Of a DNA stretch of 64,000 nt, positions 1 through 10,095 are shown in pieces (the stretch's first letter is position 1; every line of letters begins with the position of its first letter). Below the pieces are notes generated by a model. The model made no database searches and was not told the DNA's origin. It saw nothing but the letters and a program-made list of their open reading frames with translations. This DNA is from Melampsora larici-populina 98AG31 (taxonomy: Eukaryota; Basidiomycota; Pucciniomycetes; Pucciniales; Melampsoraceae): positions 388,991 to 452,990 of the forward strand of contig NW_006768836.1 of the NCBI RefSeq assembly GCF_000204055.1, written 5' to 3'. A program made the position numbers and the translations under genes.

Positions 1-14
1 CAGTTGGCCGTTGA

Positions 15-1355
15 TCAAGAGATGGATGATGAAGTGCGAACCAGCTTATAGAGCTCCAGTAAATTTTCCGCCATGCTTGTATCAGCTATAGATGTTGATG
101 TCCAGTCACTCAATGCTTCAGAAAGTTCCCCAATTTGTTTCAATCGAGAGTCTGACAATTCAATCAAATGCTCAGGCAAAGAGCACACTGAACATTGGCA
201 CTCGAAGCCATAATGTTGACGAAGGTAGGCGCGTCGAGTTTCTGTTGGCTGTTGTATGTTCAGATCTATACGGTGGAAAGAAGTTTCTGTCAAGAGAGTG
301 GTCTTTGATGATAGATCTCGTGAGCATTGGCACTCACACGCTGCAACGAGCTCCTCGCCTACCTCTATCTCGCGAACCGCATACATATTTAACTTCAAGG
401 TGGCTCCGTCTGTGTGATAGACCACATTAGGGCGACAGTCATGATTCGCCCGCCTTGCAAGATTCGTTCTCATCAGTAAGCGCTTTCATACTCAAAACTA
501 GAAAGTCATGACTTACGAGGCATCCAAGAAGAGAGCCACGTAGGGCTCACCTTCTAACATTAGCTGAAAGCTGTTTCGCTGGATAGCCGACACCATCCAA
601 GATGCTTCAGTGTCACCTTCACCATGCAAGGTAGCGATTTCCGCTCTAGTTTCTAGTGGTAAATAGTCTACCATCGTCTTCTCTAAATCGAAAGCCTGTG
701 GGTGATTCCACAATCCTGCTTCGAACGTGATGATGAGAACCGGATATGTAGTGAGAACCAAGTCGCCAACATGAGATTTCTGTGAAGCGATGATTCCTTT
801 TCCACCCTTCTCTGGCATATCTATCACGTTGAAGCTTCCTGGATTCCGATTGAAGTCCTTCGCGAGCATGCTTTCGGGCTTGAAAATTCGCTCAACAATA
901 CCTTCAAGGACCGATCGGCGCGAGACGATGACCATACCTCGGCCGTGGTTGAACCCTGAGTTGAGATAGACACAAACAGGCTCATTGGTGGTTTCGATTT
1001 CGTCACGATAACATCTTTGTTGAACAAATCCATGTAAATCATCTGATTTCTCATCGTCTGGCGATTTTCGGATTGGCTTGACGGTTACTGCATCGAACTT
1101 ATAGACCAGTCCGTCGGATCGAAATTGAGGACCTTGACCTGAAAAGCTCTGGAATTCATCATTGATTGGACATGACCTGTTTGTGTCTCTCATCACATTC
1201 GTCAAACTTCTTTCAGAGATGCATGTCAGCTCAAAGCTCGAGCCTCTAGGTTGTTCAACCAATTTTGGCTGTGTGCTGCCTTGTGCCAGAGAAGAATTGT
1301 GGTGTTGTATGAGAGCTATGAAGACCAGCGGAATTGGAGAGTGATGGAGAAGCAT
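15..1355 (-). CDS. SET-domain protein with N-terminal hydrophobic leader
   Basis: Two exons read on the minus strand. Exon 1 runs from the ATG at 1355 to about 517, and exon 2 from 468 to a TGA at 15-17. The 48-nt intron (469-516) has GTAAGT at its donor and joins in frame (LFLDAS, then TNLARRANHDCRPN). Exon 1 begins with a hydrophobic leader (PLVFIALI near residues 8-15), and its C-terminal half contains the SET-N signature GGKGIIAS. Exon 2 supplies the catalytic NHDCRPN block (plus-strand 426-446), GEEL, and a cysteine-containing post-SET segment (FECQCSVC). The family binds S-adenosylmethionine and methylates lysines on histones or other proteins; the actual substrate cannot be told. About 430 residues. 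The signal-peptide-like start is unusual for a SET protein. The C-terminus lies 15 bases from the window edge, so a further exon outside the window is possible. Confidence 0.75.
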
Positions 1356-2554
1356 ATTTTAAAGAAGTTGCGCCGAAGAGTTCGAAACCAGGATAGAGAT
1401 GGATGGGAGAAGGATAGCCGGAATCGAATTTGCTGTGGAATCCTTGTTGGGTATTACAAGACCTTCTAGCAGTAGGGTGGTTCAAGTTGTTTTTTTGTAC
1501 CTAGAATTGATTTGAAGGATGGCTTGCAAGTCTTAACTTGGGATGATTATAAGACTGCGAGCCACCTCCAGACGACCTCCAGAGGTGGCTAGCGGTCGTA
1601 AGACAATAGTCCTTATTAGTACAACATTTTTTTCGCGACAATAGCCGCCAAGTCTTTGTCACTCTTTTTGGCCGCAATGCTATTTGTTATTTTGCTAAAA
1701 CTTTATTGACGACGCTGGTGTTCTACCTTGATTTTGAACCTTTTCAAACTTTGGCCATGTTTTAGGACTTGTTTCCACAATTCTGAGGGTGCTTAAAATT
1801 CCTACTCGGAGATTTCACCTGGAGTCCTCCTATTGAACTTTACAAATTTTGAGCTATTGAGGTCAAGCGTGATGTCGTCTTCCACGACTTGCATACAATT
1901 AGCCCGCTTCCGTGTAGGTAGGAATCTGTGAACCCCCAATATGAAGCTAACTTATGACTTTTGTCTGCACCATGTACAGTTAAGAAATCAGCTGCGTGAA
2001 CAAGAATCAGAGCAAATTAGAGCGGGCATCGGCGGTCTGTCTGTGCTGTTGCAAACAAAAAAACTGAGACGGGACTTGAGTAACAAATCACGCAGAGAGT
2101 TGTCCACCAAGTAAGCAAAGGTCCCTGAACCCCCATTGACATGAAAAATGCCAATGGTTCTTGGTATGACTAATTCAAAGAGTGGTAATCTGTATCTCAA
2201 AGACTCGAGGATACTGAATAGTTGAGCTTAAGTCTAGACCTCCTTATTCAAGGCGCTTCAAGATCGTTGCACTTCTGAAGTGAGTTTGGGAAAGAGTCAA
2301 TCTTCAAGCACAGGTTGAGACTCCAATTGTTTGGAGGAGGCTGAGCAGAGATTTGTTGTGAAGGACTGGATGAAAAGTCCCAAGTAGGCGGTATGTCACA
2401 GTCAGATGCGCGGTGGCACGCCTCGCGCACGCCAAATTCACTTTGGCAAAATTTCGTCCTTTCTGCAAGAGACTACATCCATCAAGTTCACTCTCCAGGT
2501 TACCACTAATCTATCAATCGATCAACTTGCTCTTTACCAATCCATTCATTCGAA
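1356..2554. other. Intergenic region, no supported gene
   Basis: No frame here has recognisable protein features. The only structure seen is a perfect 9-bp inverted repeat (1560-1568 and 1582-1590, AGCCACCTC / GAGGTGGCT) with a 13-base loop. It sits between the oppositely oriented SET and isomerase genes, so it should include both promoters. The last 100 bases are pyrimidine-rich, as expected of a fungal leader. Confidence 0.5.
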
Positions 2555-3905
2555 ATGACGAGCGTATCATATGGAGGCGATGGGATCAAAGCAGATTGGC
2601 CATCCCCTCATCTCTTGCGTCTTGCAATCGATAGACCTCCCCTCAAGCAAGTCCATGACCACCGACTGTTCTAGATGTATGATTCATCGCACTAATACTG
2701 TTTAATCATATTCACTGGACTTCGATTTGATGACTGAAGTGCGTAAGTCGAGGATGTGGCAAATCGAAATCCACAGGCCCGCTGCTGGAGCTCAATTCTG
2801 AGCCACTGCTTCTTTTCCTGTATCATTACCGTGTCGCACAACTACTATGATACGGACACCAGTTTTTCATCTACGTTATGGAAATCGATGGGCTCCCAGT
2901 TTCGAGCCGTTCGGCATGACCCCAACGTGAGGGCTGTTATCTTATGTTCTAACACTCGGGCCTTCACCGCTGGTCTAGATTTGAAACAGGACGGACTTTC
3001 CATAGTGGTTAGCAACGTTCTACCATAACATGTAGCGGATCGGACTTGCATTAATACGCAGCTTGACGTGAACCATTTCTTTGCACGCACGCGAATGTGG
3101 GACTTTGGTAGGGCAGTGATCCTGCTCGGTCAGCGCTTATGTTACGTGATCATGTTCTCGAGTTCCAGGCCGCCATCTCGACCATCGAGGTGAGCTTCGA
3201 AGTTTACACGTAGTCAACATGGGCTTTAGGGAATGATATTGAGGACTTGGATTATCTTTTCCTCGCATCCAGGAGTGTGAAAGACCTGTGATTGCTGCGA
3301 TTCACGGGGTTTGCTACGGGCTTGGAATCGACATCGTGTCAGCTTGTGATATTCGGATATGCTCCAAGTCAACCAGATTCAGTATCAAGGAGGTAGATGC
3401 AAGCATTGCAGCAGACATTGGTACACTACAACGGCTCCCCAAGTCGACAGGCAAAGATTCGCTGCTACGTGAACTGGCACTGACAGCACGCGAGTTTGGG
3501 GCGCCGGAAGCGATTGAGCTTGGAATCGTATCCAAGAGTCAAGTCGTTGAAGGTGGTAAGGAGGAAGTGTGGCTCAAAGCCGAGGAGCTTGGTCGCATGA
3601 TTGCAGGTATGAATCAATTTCATATATTAATGAACCTCCCCTTCTAGCTACATGAGAGATGCCCTTTGTAAGATCAAGTCTGGCTGATATCTGGCACCTT
3701 GTCATATGCAGCTAAATCTCCTGTAGCCACCTTAGGTACCAAACATCTACTGAACTATTCTCGTGATCACAGTACACGAGATGGACTTGATTACACTGCT
3801 TTATGGAGTGCAAGCACTCTGCAAGCCCAAGATGTTAAGGACTCTATCCAAGCGAGGCTCTCGAAAAATAATTTGGTACACTTTAAGCCTTTAGGAAAGC
3901 TTTAG
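2555..3905 (+). CDS. Delta3,5-delta2,4-dienoyl-CoA isomerase-like protein (crotonase family)
   Basis: A multi-exon crotonase-fold gene. The ATG at 2555 opens a short exon (PHLLRLAIDRPPLK) typical of the family N-terminus. A second exon near 2850-3010 encodes FRAVRHDPNVRAVIL and AFTAGLDL, the first oxyanion-hole segment. An exon at about 3117-3189 (DPARSALMLRDHVLEFQAAI) splices to 3273-3606 (PVIAAIHGVCYGLGIDIVSACD, then EVDASIAADIGTLQRLPK). The last exon is 3712-3905. The EVD...AADIGTLQRLPK block carries the acidic residues used by ECH1-type isomerases rather than hydratases. The enzyme family moves double bonds in unsaturated fatty acyl-CoAs during beta-oxidation in peroxisomes or mitochondria. 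The protein ends GKL, close to but not the canonical SKL peroxisomal signal. The donor and acceptor positions for the first two introns are uncertain. Confidence 0.8.
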
Positions 3906-4526
3906 AATCTATGTATTTCTTATTGTATTTGTGAGATATGTGTGGTGAGAGAATGGGCTGAGAAATACACACCATTGAGATGCCAAAATGAGGATATGCG
4001 CACTCATGATTATTGCCCACTCACCTTGTGGACTATTCTGATTTCATAACATCATTTTGCAAAAAGTAAAATATGTCATATTTGTGATACTTTTTTGCAA
4101 TACTTGTCTAAATTTGAAGGCTTGTGCTTGACTGTGATCATATATCACAGTTGTACAAGCACAATCTATTTGTGCTGTTGTGAGGAGAAGAGGAGGGAAT
4201 TGGATAAAGTTGTGATGCTCCTGTAAAGGGGTCTCTATCGTCACCTTAAGTTAACATCCAATGGTAGAGCACTGTACATTGGATCTTCCTCAAGAGCCAG
4301 GACATGTTTTTGAAGAAATGCGGATCCTAGAGTTAGGATGTCTGATAGCTCTAGGAGTATGGTAACACTTTAAGCAATGCATCAACAAAATGACACATTG
4401 ACCAATACGAGAGAAAGGAAAATGAAACTACATGTGGCTTAGGGAATATACAGGTCCACAACACGATTAGAGTACTGAAGAGATAAGGTGTTCAAAAAGC
4501 ATAGTTCTCCAAATGCACAAAAAAGC
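3906..4526. other. Intergenic region, no gene seen
   Basis: AT-rich DNA downstream of the isomerase gene. It contains the isomerase 3' end and runs into the decayed PIF/Harbinger transposase. I see no RNA gene and no frame with protein-like content. Confidence 0.4.
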
Positions 4527-5909
4527 CTACTCAAGCTTCTTGTTATCCCAATCATGATTGATAAGATTATCCCTCAAATGTAAATGAAGATCAGTATGTT
4601 CTTTTGTTACAACACCTTTGAATGAGTGTTTAAAGAAATTGTTTTGACCATGAATCAGTTTCACAAGATTATCAGCAGGCTCATATTTCACTCCATCACT
4701 TATTCCTTTAGATTGATCATTTTCAACAATCAAGTGATGTAAAATGATGCATATAGAAAGTAGCCAGCTGGAATCATCTGGTGTCCATGTTTGATAAGAT
4801 CCCGCAGTTATCACAAATTGATCATGTAGTGATTTAATTGCTTCCTCTGACTCTTTTCTTGATTTTTTGTGTGCATCAGCAAACTACTAAGCATAAATGT
4901 CCAAATTGCAATCATGAGCATGCAAATCCCCAATCCATCTTGACAAGTGCTGGTAGAAAAGGATACATCTTATTGGCTATATGATTATTATTTTGACAGC
5001 AAAACCCCTCAATTTGATAATCACAGGTGGGTGAACATCCTTTTTGTAAATTTTGAAGAAGTTGACTATTTTCAAAAGCCTTGATGTTTGGATATCTACC
5101 TGGCATAGCAAAGTTTGCATGCCAAATCCATTGATCTGTGATTCAATGACTTCCAGAGCCATAAAAGGAGATCAAACAAAAACCAGTATAAGCTTTGATT
5201 CAAAATTCTTATAAACAGACAAATCTTGACTTGTTCACTCACCATGCCTTTTTCACAGAAGCTATAAATTCACACATTTGGAAAACCTTACCATTTCCAC
5301 TGCATATAATCTAAAGATCCTAATATTCCAGGCCCTCCATCAGATTTACTCATTTCTAACATTCAATTGATATCATCTCCATTTGGATAGCGTAAATATT
5401 TAGACAAGAAGATTTCAATCACAGCCGCACAAAAATCTCTTGGAAATTTGACCGCCGTTGACTCTCCCATACATAAACAATTGTCCATATCATGTTTGAT
5501 AGTACTAAAAGCTAATTGAGTAATAGCGACAGTCACTTTGTAAAGCAGATAAACTTAATTTACCCGCCACAACTTTCTTTTGCTTAAAATAAACACCATG
5601 ATCCTCAATTTGATTGACTAAGCTTGAAAACAATTTTTCATTCATCCTGAACTTTTCACAAAATGTAATAGATTCAAATATAGAAGAATCTGAAAAAGAA
5701 TTGTTGTATAATTTTTTGTGTCCTTATATTGCTTTGCTGTTTAGATTTGGTGCTCTGACTGCTTTTGATCCACCTCGTAATGGGGATTCTTGAGCTTGAT
5801 ATTGTAGTATAGGCACTAAAGATGACACAAGTTCCAAAGTTTGTTGTACAAATCCTTCATTGTTTGTTATCCATCCTGTTCTCAAATTTATATATGCTCC
5901 TATAATCAT
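4527..5909 (-). pseudogene. Decayed PIF/Harbinger transposase (plant transposon protein type)
   Basis: Broken pieces on the minus strand line up in order with the PIF/Harbinger 'plant transposon protein' family. From 5909 downward: RGGSKAVRAPN; FRMNEKLFSSLV...YFKQKKVVAGKLSLSALQ; GESTAVKF..FC; YLRYPNGDDI; GGPGILGSLDYMQWKW; ALEVIES; DQWIWHANFAMPGRYPNIKAF; NSQLLQNL; YQIEGF; IANKMYPFLPALVK; ICIILHHLIVEN; and LRDNLINHDW near 4530. The order and spacing match an intact family member of about 400 residues, including the aspartates of GSLD and the PN(D/I) block. The copy is dead. A TGA follows DDIN, the frame shifts between ALEVIES and DQWIWH, and gaps separate the last blocks. These elements move by cut-and-paste. 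I did not find its terminal repeats or a target duplication. Confidence 0.85.
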
Positions 5910-6057
5910 TGCAATAAGTTTGAAAAAGCTGGGTTAAAAAGTGAGAAATAAAGAAGGATAAAGAAAGATGAAATGCTGTGATAGATTCTTGGAGATACAT
6001 AATCAGATAGAAATCCCGGATAAACTCAGCGCAAACTGACACAGAAACTCTGTCAAG

Positions 6058-6087
6058 GTTTAATCGGGTTTGATGTCCCGATTAAAC
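6058..6087. other. Candidate tyrosine-recombinase core site at left junction (11-8-11 palindrome)
   Basis: GTTTAATCGGG (6058-6068), an 8-base spacer TTTGATGT, then CCCGATTAAAC (6077-6087): perfect 11-bp inverted arms. The outer seven bases of the left arm are flanking DNA and the rest is element. At the internal B1-A2 junction only the inner 4 bp (CGGG/CCCG) pair. Inverted arms around a 6-8 bp spacer are the usual shape of tyrosine-recombinase crossover sites. That this is the working site is inference. Confidence 0.45.
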
Positions 6088-6384
6088 GAGTGGGATATGG
6101 TGATTGGATTCTTCCAGACAGGAGCCTGATGTCACAAGATTGTAGTAAGACTCCGCAGCTGACGCATGGTTGTTTCTCACTCGCAGCCAACCACATACGT
6201 GACATCTCATGGCCAAGGAGCCGCGAGTATCCAAACTAACCGCTCAGCACAGTAGGCCTGATTCTTCCCTCCAGAACAACAGCCTACGAACAAAATCTTA
6301 GGAGTCGACAATCTGAGACATCAAGATCCAAGAAAGTCTTATCACAAAACAGTTTCTCTCCCTCCTCCTAAGAATTGTAGAAAC
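6065..6384 (+). repeat. Split direct repeat A, left copy (A1)
   Basis: 320 bp, matching 13393-13712 except at 6105 (T for C), 6167 (T for C) and 6197 (A for G). It starts with CGGG and holds the left end of the element. The gag ATG follows 187 bases after its right end, so it probably contains or adjoins the promoter and leader. Confidence 0.93.
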
Positions 6385-6571
6385 TTATCAGCAACAGATC
6401 GACAGGTTTCACGATTGTCCAGATCAAGTTACCCCACAACCAGAAAAAAATTCCCTTGTTTTTTTAGCTCCGATCTAAAACCTTATTTTGATACACCTCT
6501 CTGAAACTTTGTTTATCCAACATCTCTCTATACCAGATTCACCGGCATTCCACGCACCTCTACAAAAGTGA

Positions 6572-7262
6572 ATGGCGAATATCAACACATTCAACCAAGA
6601 TGCCAATACAACTCAACAACGCCTGGCTCAGCTTCTGCAGGAGTTCAGCCAAACAGGCGGCAGTTCTACGTGCGACATACTCACGCTACGGGACAGGTTC
6701 GCAGCGATCGTGCCATACGACGACCCTTACTTCCTGCATAAGTTCTCAGATTTCGGGCTCTCAGCCTGCAAAATTGACCTCGAGCAAGGAAGGCAGCCTT
6801 ACCAAGTGGGAGGAGTCCTACCACCACCGCACTTTCCTTTGCAGTACACCCCCGCTTACATCCTACCACCAGGCCTGCTCCAGGGCTACGTGCATCAAAC
6901 ACGCCAACTTTTCGAAAACCAGCAACAGCAAAACGAGCCACAGCAAAACGACGGACAATTGCAACAACAGCAACAGCCCGCCCAACGTCCGCCCGGTCAG
7001 AACACGGCCATCAACGCCGTACACGCTCTTCGCAAGGAGAACAACCCGCTGGGACTACAAGAAGAGGACCTCGCGGAAGGAACAGACCCCGCAGCAGCAA
7101 GCTCAAAACAACGAAAAAGCAAGAGAAAGGAGTCCTCCTCTAGCAAACGACGCCGACGAGACGACGGGTATGTATCAGACGACTCGATTGCCTCATCCGT
7201 CTCAATCAGCAGCTCGACGGCAGAGTTGGCAAAATCCCTACCTTTCGCAACAGACGAAGACG
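6572..7262 (+). CDS. Gag-like protein, N-terminal part
   Basis: Opens at ATG 6572 and reads to TAA 7303 if unspliced (243 residues). It encodes a glutamine-rich middle (QQQQN...QLQQQQQ, about residues 117-140) and a basic stretch near residues 185-196 (KQRKSKRKESSSSKRRRR), probably for RNA or nuclear binding, followed by a serine-rich, acidic tail. The frame would continue into the segment starting at 8863 if bases 7263-8862 are removed. Gag of these elements packages the RNA; I recognise it by position and composition, not by a named domain. Spliced, the join reads ...ATDED then DHHNGSG. Confidence 0.7.
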
Positions 7263-8862
7263 GTGTAGTATTTAAAGCTCAACAAGAGCTTTACAACACC
7301 TAAGAAGGGATAATCTACTACGTGTAATATAGTAGAAGTTGCCTAAAGACTGCCTTCTTCAAAGAAACCAGCACAAGGGCACTTGCTGACCACTTTGTGA
7401 TAACAGAGAAAAGGATAAAAGGCACCAGAGAAATAAAGCAATACTGTTGTTAAGTATTATTCCCAGATTTTAAGCGCAAAAAAGTCACACACTATGTTTA
7501 TTACTAGCAATACTGTTGTAAGTATTATTCCCAATTAGACTTGTAGTCTTTAACACACGTAAATAAATTTCTCCTTGCTTTTGAAGGGGCGGATTTAAGT
7601 GATCTTAGTACAAATATAGTAAATAAATGATGATTTATAACACTACAACAAAGGTATAAGATGCAGAAAAGGGCGCTACAATCCCAAAATCATCAAGGAG
7701 TACTTATATCCACATGTAACAATCTTTACAACAGTCAACAGCCTCAAAAACCAATCAAATCCGCCTAAATAACCCTAAAAACCATGTAATGACGCAATGT
7801 AATGATCTTGTTACTAATGTATGATGTAATTTTCACAGCCAAAAGTGATCAATGACGCAATGATGTAATGTACAGCACTTCTTAAGATGAATACAGGTGA
7901 TTTTTTCCTTGTAAACTAGCTGAAACCCAATTTTTGAGATTACGAATTTTTTCAGATGTGCTCCAATTTTTGATTACTAAAGTGCATCTTGTAGCCCACG
8001 TGTTACTGATCATTTCTGACACCTATAAGACCTACTTCTGATGAGTGATGAGTAAGATATTGAGTTGTGAAGTTAAGGTTTTTGGTGTTACATGTGTCTT
8101 GTGACTGTAAATTCGAGATTCACACCAATTTCTTATTTCCCTTATAACTTTTTACATACACCTCCGTTACTAATGATTCAAAGGTTGTACATTATGTAAT
8201 CCACTCTCCTGCGTTGAATGAGTCATCTACCAACTTATTCTGACGTCATTTGACATATGTAATTAGCTGAAAACCTCCATTTTCGACGATTTTCACCTAT
8301 TTTCTTCACTTTTCACAGCTGCTACTCCCTTTTCCTTGCTCATGTAATATGAAATCATCTTCTATAACCTTAAAAATCCCGGAAAATCCTCTTGGCAACC
8401 TTAAATTCCATCACTACCACCATTACATATGTAAACTACACGCCTAACCCTTGTTTACCAACTTCGAAAAAGTACCTTTCTGCTAATAACCTCTGTTTCC
8501 CCTTATCAACCTTGAATATTAAAATTGTTCCTGTATAATAAACTGTTGTTCTTTCATATTCTAACCTTATAAAACCCATAACTTAATTATAAATAAGCTA
8601 AAAACCATTTTCCAACTTTTACACCTATATTTTCGAATTTTTCTTATCTTTTCTTTTTCTGTCTTTTTGTAATAACTTTGTAAGTAAACTATGTTGATCT
8701 TAATAATAATTTTGAAATAAGATGACATAATAATGAGCTAATAAGTATACATAAGCCTCTAAGAGCTTCAATTGATCATTTCGAATTCTCTGCTATATTG
8801 AAGTTTGCTAATAAACTGGTAAAGTAAAGATGATTAATTTTTTTGCTTAATATCATAAATAG
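7263..8862 (+). other. 1,600-nt AT-rich intron-like insert inside gag
   Basis: This segment is exactly 1,600 nt, starts GTGTAG, ends in a T-rich tract plus CATAAATAG, and contains no coding frame. Removing it joins two gag frames in matching phase (one base of a codon left of it, two bases right of it). Its AT content is far above that of the coding DNA on either side. It contains a roughly 30-base motif twice (from 7437 and from 7506, AGCAATACTGTTGT...). It could be a true retained intron or a separate insertion that gained splice signals. The donor is weak. Confidence 0.55.
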
Positions 8863-9713
8863 ATCACCACAACGGTTCGGGCCCCACTATTCCACCAAAA
8901 GCCCAAGAGTACCTCGACGCCATCGGCACATACAAAAAGGTGGGTTTCACCGTCTCGGCTGAGATGTTCAATGCCAACATACGCCGGCCTATCGGTTTCC
9001 CATATGCGATGGTGCAAGTGCTCCTGCGCGGGTACTACTTATGCCCAGCAAAAATCCTCCGACCCGACGAATACGACGCCAAGAAACTGCCCAGACCAAC
9101 AGACAATTTCGTCTCTGTCAGACATCGTTTCCCCCTCAAAAGGGAATGGCGAAGGGTTATCGGAATCATCAGCAACGGCCTCATCTTTGCTTTCCCAAAA
9201 GGAAAGTCAGAAATCCAAGCGTACTTCACCCACGTCTTCGAAATGGCGAACCTCTTTGCAAGCCAAGGCGACTGGTCACATGTCGTTGACTATGACGCCA
9301 GACTTAGGATTACGATCGCCACCAGACCAGCACTCACATTCGGCGACTTCAACGGCTACGAACTCGCACACATCAGGTCAATGGCGACAACAGCAGGGTT
9401 TCAACCACAAACGCAGCAGTTCAGCCATCAACCGAATCTACCAGCTAGCTCGACCTCAGATCCTACCCACCAACAAACCTCTTCGTATATGGCATCCTCA
9501 GGGTCCCAGGTGTTTCAGCGAGCATCATATCCTAGCGCACCAAACGCATCAGCCAACAAGGCGTTCTCAAACAGGAGCCGGCGACGACCCAATCAGTCGT
9601 CGGCGCCAAAGGCCATCTGGTCGGGCTGCATCAAGCAGAGTGAGACAAACCACTTCCCCATCTATCTGCAATCCAAGCTACAACGCTTCAACAGACAAAC
9701 AGCACCAAGCTGA
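8863..9713 (+). CDS. Gag-like protein, C-terminal part
   Basis: Continues gag after the 1.6-kb insert (DHHNGSGPTIPPKAQEYLDA...). The core runs YKKVGFTVSAEMFNANIRRP, RGYYLCPAKILRPDEYD and WSHVVDYD, resembling the folded part of gag in DIRS/Ngaro elements. The frame stops at TGA 9711-9713, in a serine/glutamine-rich tail. A cysteine-histidine cluster expected at the gag end lies in the next frame, so a one-step shift between roughly 9600 and 9713 is needed to reach it. No ATG opens this segment, which supports expression by splicing or fusion with the upstream exon. Confidence 0.65.
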
Positions 9714-9906
9714 CAACAAAAAACAAAAATTTGACCGCTCCTGCACAGTTGCTAAAGGCACTCCGACAAATCAGCAGATTTGCGGTAGCTGGAACAATGG
9801 GTTTTGTCCCGACCCCTGCAAAAACGGAAGGATCCACAACCTTTGCGACGTCGCCGACTGCAAACAGTCGCACACGCGTAAGCAACACTACGGCCAGACC
9901 CGATGA
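9714..9906 (+). CDS. Gag zinc-cluster segment in shifted frame
   Basis: In the frame ending at TGA 9904-9906 the protein reads ICGSWNNGFCPDPC, then IHNLCDVADCKQSHTR. This is a Cys/His cluster of the CCCH/zinc-knuckle kind used by retroelement gag to hold RNA. It is one frame away from the upstream gag body and in the same frame as the reverse transcriptase, but separated from that by stops at 9904 and 10093. Either programmed frameshifting or a single indel explains this; sequence alone does not decide. Confidence 0.55.
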
Positions 9907-10095
9907 TTGGCTCCAACCAATATCAACATCGGTCTTTGACAAGCTCAACTCCGACCTCACTGAGTAAGACGCTTTTTCCACATAAGTTTCTCCTTACATC
10001 CCACGCACGCACGCTCAACAAGAGCAGAGGAAGCCTGCGACAGCTAGCGCTCAAAATATGATCCATGTTTCCACACAGACCAACTAGAAAGCTGA

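Noticed and set aside
6560..7303. Overlapping 222-codon serine-rich frame in gag
   Set aside because: Shadow of the gag frame. The gag frame has the start codon, the Q-rich and basic regions, and the in-phase continuation.
7437..7540. CRISPR-like or tandem array
   Set aside because: Only two copies of a roughly 30-base motif, with different spacing and no further units, in a eukaryotic setting.
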